A stretch of DNA of 64,000 nucleotides, from assembly GCA_034519515.1 (NCBI GenBank), contig JAXHOK010000033.1:55923-119922 (forward strand), read 5' to 3'. The notes beneath the pieces were generated by a model. The model made no database searches. It was not told the DNA's origin and saw nothing but the letters and a program-made list of their open reading frames with translations. The translations under genes were made by a program, and so were the position numbers. Of this stretch, positions 55,677 through 64,000 are shown in pieces. This DNA is from Arcicella sp034519515. Lineage in GTDB: Bacteria; Bacteroidota; Bacteroidia; Cytophagales; Spirosomataceae. How positions within the stretch are numbered: the stretch's first letter is position 1; each line of letters opens with the position of its first letter.

Positions 55677-55751
55677 TTTAGAACCAAAAATCTAAAAATT
55701 TTTTTAGGTGTTTATTCAATTCATGTACTTGAATTTTTGGCACAAAAAATT
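55677..55751. other. Junction of two truncated genes
   Basis: This short AT-rich stretch joins the truncated surface-repeat gene and the headless hydrolase-like frame. No repeat, IS end or promoter was recognised in it. Confidence 0.4.
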
Positions 55752-58700
55752 CGGGATGTAATTGTGCTCAGATTTAGGTGCCATCAATGATCTAAAATTA
55801 AATTCTTTCGAAATTAAAAATTTGAATATTCCAACAAATTCTCAAAATCTTGTGCCATCTGTAACAATTAGTTCGACAATTGAAAAACCATATAAAAAAT
55901 GAAAAAACAATATCAAAATTCTATATTAAAAAAATTACTTGATTGGCGTTATGATAAATATTTTTAACAATCAACGTCATGATGGAGTAGTATCCTTTAG
56001 AATCTCAAAAATGTCAAATTAATAAATATGAACCTGTGCCACATCAATTTCATATTGGTTCAGCCAAGAATGTTACTATAATTGATAAAATTATTTCTGA
56101 TTTAATAAAACTTAGCTACGAAGGATGATAAATATTGTCAAAACTGGTTTTCCTCCAAAAACAATTCGAATTTGCCCTAATGGAATAAAACCAGGACATT
56201 TATGCATCTAATAGATTTATTGCATTAGATTCTATTAAAAATACTTACGCCTATAAATGGATACACATTAAGAAGTGGAGATTATGTAAATATCAAAGTC
56301 GATGCATCAGAACAAGTTAACAGGATGTTATTGTATATCACAATGAAAATTTTGGATCCAATACTAATTGATACCACCATAAATGCTGAATTGAGTATAA
56401 AAATACCTGAAAGTTCATTAGGAACTGTTAAAATCACTGCTATTGGTATTAATGATGAAACCTGGACATCTTCTGATGAAGTTAATATTTACACTAAAAA
56501 TGATTATACTTTGGATAGCATAAAATGTGAAAGCCAGACACATTATTGATACCATTGGGAAAGGTTTTTAATTTGCACCCTATTGCATTCTATAAGGAAT
56601 TTGATGATTCATTGAGCTTAATAAATGAACCATCCTTAGTCATTGAATATGATTCAAATTCGATTAAAAACTTAGATTTATGCAGGTTTTAAAAACAATT
56701 GCATTTGATACAACTCAAATAATTTTTCAATATGAAAATAAAGTAGATACTGTCAATATAATTATCTATAATGATACAACAATTTTAGTATCATCTTTCG
56801 GTTATTCCAAAAACGAAATTTGCAGAAATTCATACATAGAATACTCAGATCAATCAATCGGACTTGCAGATAGTCATCAATGGTTTTTTCCCAGGAGGAA
56901 TTTAACCTAAAAGCTTCTACTGAGACAAATCCTACAGTTTATTATCCTGAACCAGGAAATTATTCTGTCAAACTGATAACATATTTTGAGAATGGAATTG
57001 ATACCTTTGAAATCCAAGGATTTGATCACAGTCTATCCCAATCCAACAGCTGTAATCAGTAGATGTAAAGGTGGAAGCACATCATTTTGCGAAGGTGACA
57101 CATTGAATATTTCAGTGAGTGGAGGTGATTATTACAGGTGGAATAATGGAACTGATGTTCCAACTATAAAAGTAACAAAAGCAGGTAAAATATTTTGCGA
57201 CTGTCTATGATGAAAATGGCTGTTCGGATGTAACTGATACAATTTCTGTCATTGATGATACATTGAAAAACACCAGTGGTGCATATTTCCGCTACAAGTA
57301 CATCAATGTGCAAGGATGAAAATGTTGTATTTACTGCAACACCAATAAATGGTGGGGATGCTCCAATATATTTCTGGTATGTAAATGAAATATTACAAGT
57401 AGGGAGTTCAAATACATTTTCCTCTGACCAATTAAAGAATGGGGATGAAGTTCATTGTCTTTTTATTTTCAAATGAAACATGCCTCGATACTATAAATGC
57501 TCTTTCTGATTACATTATTATGAATGTTAGCAGTGAATCCAAAAGAACTCTGCCATCACAATCAATGCAAGTAAATTAAATATTTGTGAAGGCGACAGAA
57601 AGTGTGGCTTTTACAGCAAATACTCAATTTTAGTGGGGATGCACCAACGTATAAATGGTACATCAATAATGTATTACAAGCCGAAAATGCTCCAATATTT
57701 TCAACTTCGACTTTGGTTGAAGGAGATCAAATTTATTGTATACTTGGATCTAATGCTGAATGCATAAGTAAATCTACCGACACTTCAAATATTGTTACTA
57801 TTACAGTACATAATATATTAATACCTGATGTGCAAATAACCGCATCACACACCTCAATCTGTTCGGGTGAAAATGTGACATTTACAGCAATTAATAAAAA
57901 ACGGAGGGAATGCTCCAACTTACAAATGGTTTATCAATGATCGTTTGCAGACTTCGGAAATTCTTCTTCATTTTCAGCTGCATCATTAGTCAATGGTGAT
58001 CAGGTTCATTGTGTCCTTTTTCAAATGCTGAATGTATTACAAAGGATTCTGTTAACTCTCTAATTTAATTCGAATCTCTGTTAGTCAGAGAAAAACTCCT
58101 GTTGTTCATATTGCTGCATCTTCCACTCGATATTTGTACAGGAGAAGTTGTTACATTCAATGCCAGTCAGGAAAATGGAGGGATTGCTCCTTCTTATATA
58201 TGGTACATCAATGAAGACCTGCAGTTTGAATTAAATGGTTCTTTCTCGACTTCTCATTTAGATAATGATGATCTTGTGTATTGTGTTATGGAATCAAATG
58301 AAGTTTGTCTGACAAAATCAGCAGATACATCAGAAATTGTAAAATAAAAGTAAATGAACTATTAATACCTGAAGTTACTATTGAAACATCGAGATACTTC
58401 AATTTGCGAAGGTGAATCAGTTTTTATTTATTGCTGAGACAAAAAATGGAGGTAATAATCCATCTTTTTTCATGGTATGTAAATGGAGGATTGAAACAGG
58501 GTAATTACCCACTTTCAAAAGTTCCACTTTGTCTGACGGTTCGGAAATATATTGTTTGATGGTTTTCTGATGAAAAAATGTGTGACTCAGCCTACTGTGA
58601 CATCAGAAAAAAATAACAATCAATGTAAATCCTATTTTAATACCTAAAGTCAAGATAACAGTTTTTTCCTAATCCACCTTCAGTTTATGAGTGTGAGCCT

Positions 58701-59412
58701 ATTACTTTCACTCAAGCTAATCCTGAAAAATGGGGGAGAAGTACCTGATTATAAATGGTATGTGAATGATGTTTTTGCAGGTTCAGGAATTGTTTACACC
58801 TCATCGTCATTAAAAAATGATTCAAAAGTTCAATGCAGTATGGTGTCTTGGATGCTGAATTGTAATTAATCCTTTAGTCTATTCCAATAGTATAAGGAGT
58901 TGCAATTAATAAATTACTACAGCCTAAAATCGACATCCTTCATGATACTATTTTTTCTACAAATTATTCGGATTCTCAATCCAGTTATGCATGGTATTTC
59001 AATGGAGAAGAAATTTCGAATGAACCATTTATCATATGCAGTAACTTTGGCAGTGGATCTTATTTTATTAAAAGTAAGTATCAATGCATGTTCGAAGCGA
59101 CTTCCTAAAATTGCTGAAATTAGTTGTACGGTATCAACAGATGATTTTGATCAGGGAACAACTTTTATAGTTTACCCTAATCACACAGATAATATCATTA
59201 CCATTGATGGGAAAACTGATTGTATAAATAAGTTTGATGTAATTCTTTATAATATTCTCGGAGTCCAGCTTGACAAAAAACAGATAAATGTAATTAATGA
59301 GAAATTCCAGGCACAGTTCGATATGTCAGATAAGAATAAAGGGATTTACATGGTAAGGATAATTTCAGAAAATTATGGTATGAAGGTAGTGATGGTTGAA
59401 AAGGTTGATTGA
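55752..59412 (+). pseudogene. Large surface protein: hydrolase-like start, Ig-like repeats, T9SS sorting domain (frame-disrupted)
   Basis: Bridging frames gives, first, a lipase-like tail (NNQRHDGVVSF and PVPHQFHIGSAKNVTIID, resembling the Asp and His ends of an alpha/beta hydrolase); then AELSIKIPESSLGTVKITAI; then at least six Ig-like repeats of about 90 residues with the pattern C-x-(G/D)E-x-V-x-FTA...NGG..P.Y.WY.N (57260-58870); and finally YPNHTDNIITIDGKTDCINK to KGIYMVRIISENYGMKVVMV, a T9SS type A tail. Secretion by type IX and surface attachment follow from the tail. More than fifteen indels occur. The N-terminus with signal peptide and nucleophile is absent. Confidence 0.65.
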
Positions 59413-59689
59413 AATTAAATGTGAATTTGGGACTTATTGTTAAGAATATAGGTTTGTATGAATGAGGAGTTAAATATATTTTATTTTTTACTTTGTATAA
59501 ATTGAAAAAATATTGAGTAGTTTTTATATTTTTTTGATTTTTATTTTTCTACATTGTGATTTGAATCTTTTTCTTCTATTCTGAGCGCCTTACTTATTTG
59601 AGTGTAGAACGTTATTGTATCAATTTGAACGATTTAAAACAATTATCTTAAGTTTTATGATCTTACCTTGCGAATTTAAATTAAACAAA

Positions 59690-60122
59690 ATGAAAACTCT
59701 TTATTTTTTATAGCTCTTTATTTTTTAATACCTATTGTAATTACTGCCCAAAAGCGATGAAGAAGCTTTTTTTTATGCTATGAAAGTTTACAAAATTCCT
59801 ATAGAAGATAAATTGATAGACAATATTGTACTTCTTTTGATAATTATAATTGTAATCTTTATAGCGATGATGAATTTGAAAAAGAAAAAATACTTTTGCG
59901 AGTTTAAAACTAAAAGATTTAATGAGAAATTAATCAAGGTCGATTTTTCAAAAAAATTTACTACAATTGTTAGTGCAAAAATTGGTGAGATATTCTTTTT
60001 CTGATAATTCTTTCCCAGTTGTTTGTGACGAGGGTAAGAATTCAATGGTCGACAACAAACATATCAATCTTTTCTACTAATTCGTTAAATTGGCAATATT
60101 TCCCATTTAGTAATAATTATGA
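59690..60122 (+). pseudogene. Small exported or membrane protein (frame-disrupted)
   Basis: ATG 59690 opens MKTLYFF; one more base near 59710 is needed to continue IALYFLIPIVITAQKSDEEA. The frame at 59780-60004 then encodes a hydrophobic segment (NIVLLLIIIIVIFIAMMNLK) and a basic tail ending in GEIFFF. No family was recognised. The 277 bases before it (59413-59689) hold nothing that can be supported. Confidence 0.35.
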
Positions 60123-60773
60123 ATGAAAAAGAAGCAAAAGAATTTATCCAGAAAAGAAAAAAATTCAAATGGCAGAAATAAATCGAAATGTAACAGCTCT
60201 AATTACATATTCAATTGTTAATAAACCTCTTGCTAAAACTCATTATAAAGAATGGTTAGAAAATTATATTTATTCAATAGGTTTCTATAGTGATAATAAT
60301 TTTTGAAAGAAAATCTTTTTGAAATTTACCCTTTACTTGATTATTATGATAAAATTAATGGAGTCAAATTTGAAAATGGAGAAGAAGTATTTTTTATTAT
60401 AAGAATAGACATCAGGGAAGTTGGAGTAGTGATAGTGGAAGCATTTTAAAAGAAGACATTTTACCTTTCAAAAGAAGGTGCGAATTATTATAAAGTTATA
60501 AAATATAAAGGTGCGGGAAAATAGCTGAAGTTAGGGATTTCTACATATCTGGGAAATTAGAATTGAAAAGGAACTTATTCCCTTACATTGTGCAGAACCA
60601 CAATGCGCAAATGGTTTATTTACATGGTATTATGAAAATGGGATAAAAAGACAAGAGGTAAATATTGTTAATGGTAACTTGGAAGGTTGTTTGTATGAAT
60701 GGAATGATAAAGGACGCTGTAAAAAAAATATGATAGTAAATCAATAGAATGTCCCTGTTCAGACCAAAAATAA
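60119..60773 (+). pseudogene. YwqK-like MORN-repeat protein (frame-disrupted)
   Basis: Across frames the gene reads MNEKEAKEFIQKRKK, AEINRNVTALITYSIVNKPL, KINGVKFENGEEVFF and, best preserved, CANGLFTWYYENGIKRQEVN then IVNGNLEGCLYEWNDKGRC, the MORN_2/YwqK pattern G-x-W-x-Y-x-x-NG-x-x. The end is CPCSDQK at 60773. YwqK proteins were proposed as antitoxins and occur widely in Bacteroidota; the role here is open. Four or more indels are needed to join the pieces. Confidence 0.55.
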
Positions 60774-61588
60774 TAAATAGTGAACTTTTGATTATATGTA
60801 AATAAATTGCCAATAACAATATATGAAATAGAAAAATTTACAAATATTTTTTAACACTTTAAAATTCAATATTGATGGCGGCGTCCTTAAATGGTGTAAT
60901 CTTTGTGCAACAGAAATGTAGTTCCAGGTAAAAATTCAATTGGTTAGTATTTTTTCTACTTTTGCGGAATTTTTATGTTCCTTATTATCTATTAAAAGAT
61001 GATAAATGTCCTATTTGCGATGGCAAAAAATTTTGGGCAAGCAACAAGCGGATGAAATTGGAAAAAAATGATATGCACTAAAAAGAAAGTAAGGTGGATG
61101 ATGATCTTTTCTCATCATCCGCCTATCCAAAAATTGTAGAACATATAAAATATTTGGATTACGGTTGTGTGCCAGGTGTCTTGGAATTCCAATGAGGGAT
61201 AGTACTTCAATTAGTGTTTCACTTTCATATTAATTATCTTATTTTACTTTTTTGCCGTTGCCAACATTCATAAATTTTTTGCTCCAGGAACTTAGTGTTA
61301 TAAAAAGTTTGAATTTTTCTTAAAACCATATTGACAATTTCTCATAGGGGTATATTTAGTTGAGGTATTTGATTTTCTCTTATAGTGGGAAAGTATTATT
61401 ATCAATTTTATCAATTTTATATATTTTTTTTATGAGAGTTTGCTGTTGCTTATTTACTTGAGAGAAAGGAAAAATTAGAACAATTTATAAAAATTTATGA
61501 AAATCGGAATATATAAATAATAAAAAAACTAATAACCTAAATTGTAACAACAAAAGTGGTTAATAAATAATTCTTAAAATTTTACAAA
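60774..61588. other. Long AT-rich stretch without a supported gene
   Basis: No frame with family features was found. A short CPICDGKKFWASNKRMKLEK segment near 61008-61067 looks like part of a small zinc-ribbon peptide. A hairpin GGTGGATGATGA/TCATCATCCGCC lies at 61092-61125. Runs of A and T make errors likely here. Confidence 0.4.
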
Positions 61589-62037
61589 ATGAAAACACAA
61601 AAATCTTAATCGGACTTATCTCAATCGGACTTTCAACATATTTTTTTAACAAGTTGCACCAATTCTGACAACAACAAGACAACAGAGAAAGAATTAGAAC
61701 TTCAAAAAAGGAGTTAGATTTAAAAGCTAAAAAGAACTTGAGCTAAAGAGAAAGCGAACTCCAACAGAAAGAAGTGAAAAACTACACTTTCGTCACAGTC
61801 AAAAAGAATGTCATAACAAACATAAAAGAAAATAGTTCAACTAAAAAAGGAACAAAAGGGACATCTTTTTTTTTGGTTACATTTTCATTACCAACAACAG
61901 TAGGTAAACTTCACTTCATATTTTGGTAACTATTCTGAAATTTAGTGTAAATGAGTTGGAAAGTTATTACAGTGAATGGAGAATTGATAATGACTTGGAT
62001 CATTCGAGCTTATGCCACAGAAAACGAAAAAATATGA
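61589..62037 (+). pseudogene. Small lipoprotein with charged coiled coil (frame-disrupted)
   Basis: Bridging shifts gives KTQKILIGLISIGLSTYFLT and a lipobox SC at the end of the signal, then a charged heptad-like stretch ELELQKKELDLKAKKELELK, then NYTFVTVKKNVITNIKENSS and a possible end MSWKVITVNGELIMTWIIRA. The stop overlaps the next ATG as ATGA at 62034. Function is unknown. Confidence 0.45.
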
Positions 62038-62335
62038 CAAACCAAACAAAAAATCATATAATTTATAATTATATAATAGCAGCAAAAAATAATCGTGTTG
62101 TTCCAAATTTATTATTTGGATTAACATTGAATAAAACTTCTGTCGAAGAATGTTCCAAAGAGGTTTAATCTCAAAAAAATATATAGACTATGAATGTTAT
62201 ATTATAAATGGTTTAAAAGCTGCTTATGCTCTTCAATTTAAACAAAACGGATTATTTACGTATTTATATTTTAATTCAAAAGGAATTCTTATACAAATGG
62301 AGCAGAGTACAATTGATCTTGCAAATGTTAATTAA
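62034..62335 (+). pseudogene. Hypothetical protein of about 100 residues (one shift)
   Basis: MTNQTKNHIIYNYIIAAKNN runs to 62168, and after one shift near 62165 the frame goes on as ISKKYIDYECYIINGLKAAY and ends LIQMEQSTIDLANVN at 62335. No family was recognised. It is coupled to the lipoprotein gene by ATGA. The 202 bases that follow hold nothing supported. Confidence 0.4.
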
Positions 62336-62537
62336 AATAAAAAAAAATTATGTGTGATTGATTTATTTAGTTTAAAATAGGTCTTATAATCATTAAATTT
62401 ATTTTTATTTATAATTTTGCATTGACGATGAATATGACATTATACCGTTGTAAGTAATTACTAAAAAATCTAAGTTGCAATTATGCAATTTTTAATCAGG
62501 TGATTATTTTTTTATTATCTAATAAATTTTTATAATC

Positions 62538-63143
62538 ATGAAGTTATTTATTTTTCTTTCAATTTTATCATTTAGTGCGTTATCTTATTCAAATCTGCAA
62601 GATGACTTTATCGGTTCTTATTCGACCAAGCCAAATGGACAAGCTGAAGTAATTCCGTTACTGTGGCGAATGGCATTTATTACTGTGACTGGGGAAGGCG
62701 AAAAATTTAAACTTGAACATGCAATTGGCAGTATGTGGGATAACTCTATCGATACACAGACTAGAAAGTGTATTTTAGATGGCATTTCTTGTGAAGTTGT
62801 TTGTATTTTTAAAAGTAGTAAAAGGTTGTTCTAATTCGCTGTTGGGAGATTTGCTCTTCTGATTATTATATACTTGGTCAATAGCGGGGGCTCCAATCCA
62901 ATAAATTGTAATTTATTGAGATGTTTCAATTTTATAACATTTTTTATAGAAAAAATAATTTTACAAATTAGAATAATAGTCAGCCTGCAACACAATGCAA
63001 ATGAGACAATAGACCGTATTAGGGCTACGACGATTGGACGTACCTTTAAGAAAAATTTAAAATTATTAGATATGCATGAAGAATATTTTATAGAAGAAAA
63101 TGGGAAAACTTCCAAACCTCTCACAATTGAAGATTTAGCCTAA
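62538..63143 (+). pseudogene. Secreted hypothetical protein (one or two shifts)
   Basis: MKLFIFLSILSFSALSYSNL is a signal peptide and leads into DDFIGSYSTKPNGQAEVIPL. After 62834 the frame shifts, and ITFFIEKIILQIRIIVSLQH and LDMHEEYFIEENGKTSKPLT continue it to the stop at 63143. Total length would be about 200 residues. No family was recognised. Confidence 0.45.
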
Positions 63144-63268
63144 AAAAAATATGATAATGCCGACACATTAGTTTGCAAAAGAGTTTGGTGATTGGAAAGA
63201 AAGCGCAAAGAATTTGCGAGTTAGCCATTCTAGTACGATTGGAAGCCAGATAGTCCACAAAAAATATT

Positions 63269-63913
63269 ATGAACAAAAAAGTGAATCTCCGAACCAGAGA
63301 TAACCGTTACTTAATAATTGCACTATCAATTCTTTTAGTTTTGGCTTTTTTTCTACCTTGGTTTAAGTTTATAGTTCAAATAGATGCTTTGGAAATAGTC
63401 TTTGGGACAGTAGGTGAACAATTAAATAGTAAATTTAGATACATATTATTAGTTTTTCCATTTTTGCGGGTTTTTATTAACATATATATTTTTTTCAAGA
63501 AAGGAGAAAATATTTAAAACAACAAAATTGTTATTTTCTAGGTGAAACCACCTCTTTACTCTTGCTTTCTGTGTTTTTATTTTTTTATGCATTAACTTAT
63601 AATAACCAAGAAGATAGTTTTATTAATATCACTGAATTCATTGGATTTGGATTCTGGATTTGACTTTTATTATATCAATATATTGCCAATTACTGCAACT
63701 TCAGTTTATGGCAATTTTAATTCTTATTTTTGGTTTCATTTTGGTAGTATTTTTAATAAATCATATTCGTTGTTTTTATTTTTATTAGTTAACTATTTAG
63801 CTCATATTTTACTTTTTATGCAAAATGTTGTAGGATTAATTGTAGTCTTACTAATTTTTATATCAATTATTCTGCTAATTGGAAGATCTATAAAATTGAT
63901 TCTTGGAAAATAG
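63269..63913 (+). pseudogene. Polytopic membrane protein of unknown function (frame-disrupted)
   Basis: ATG 63269 opens MNKKVNLRTRDNRYLIIALS with a hydrophobic helix (LIIALSILLVLAFFLPWFKF) and a second one (FRYILLVFPFLRVFINIYIF). After shifts near 63520 and 63640 further helices follow (SLFLFLLVNYLAHILLFMQN, VVGLIVVLLIFISIILLIGR). Four or five membrane spans and a basic end are predicted. No family was recognised. Confidence 0.45.
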
Positions 63914-64000
63914 AGAATACATGTAGGTGATTTAAACAATAGGAGTTTTCGAAGATCTAAAGTCGAAGTCAATGATTTGTATCTGGGAATTTAAATTGAC

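Noticed and set aside
57260..58870. Array of short tandem genes or a phage tail module
   Set aside because: The small frames share the same Ig-like pattern and join into one protein when indels are bridged.

Overview
The window looks like a chromosomal segment of a Bacteroidota member, most likely a Cytophagales-type bacterium. The evidence is AT-rich DNA, a SusC/SusD pair, type IX secretion C-terminal sorting domains, several promoters of the Bacteroidota form TTTG-N19-21-TAnnTTTG, and many palindromic intergenic repeats. No rRNA or tRNA gene was recognised, so genus cannot be set.

Layout. 1-9.8 kb: the end of a MoeB/ThiF-rhodanese gene, a short LeuA, a small membrane protein, a tolC + periplasmic-adaptor efflux operon (minus strand), an IS110-family element with a broken transposase frame, a 7-bp tandem repeat, a D-Ala-D-Ala dipeptidase and a SpmA-SpmB fusion. 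9.9-31.6 kb: a surface polysaccharide locus with heparinase II/III, glycosyltransferases, TviB-type and Gmd nucleotide-sugar enzymes, a XisH/XisI pair, Wzi, two FdtA-like isomerases, a hexapeptide acetyltransferase, an FdtB aminotransferase, Wzx, Wzy-like protein, epimerases and a WecA/TagO-type initiating transferase. Two secreted proteins, one with a T9SS tail, sit inside it. 31.7-36 kb: DinB, GNAT and Gfo/Idh/MocA genes plus a small two-gene unit with a helix-turn-helix-like protein. 36-43 kb: ilvD, ilvB, ilvN and a cysteine desulfurase; the ilv genes are separated by a zeta-toxin-like kinase with a 50-residue partner, a truncated nucleotidyltransferase pair and a four-helix-bundle gene. 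43-51 kb: a compact pectin-use locus (SusC, SusD, PL10 pectate lyase, CE8 pectinesterase). 51-55.7 kb: an EEP-family phosphodiesterase pair, an ethanolamine-type permease, an alpha/beta hydrolase and hypotheticals. 55.7-64 kb: a large Ig-like/T9SS surface protein and small secreted or membrane proteins.

Quality. Nearly every gene from about 15.9 to 30.9 kb, and from 55.7 kb to the end, is split by one-base indels while its family motifs stay intact in alternating frames. This pattern fits uncorrected sequencing error better than decay, so these genes are listed as frame-disrupted with approximate limits. At about 55.68 kb two head-to-head genes both lack their N-termini, which suggests a deletion or an assembly join.

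How the genes work together. The sugar dehydrogenase, Gmd, Fdt enzymes, glycosyltransferases, Wzx, Wzy, Wzi and WecA-like protein form a Wzx/Wzy-dependent polysaccharide pathway. SusC/D with the lyase and esterase imports and degrades pectin. The ilv genes with leuA make branched-chain amino acids. The most interesting unexplained material is the small-gene cargo inside the ilv cluster, the hairpin repeat families (some inside coding frames), and the EEP/135-residue and 34.5-kb small-gene pairs.
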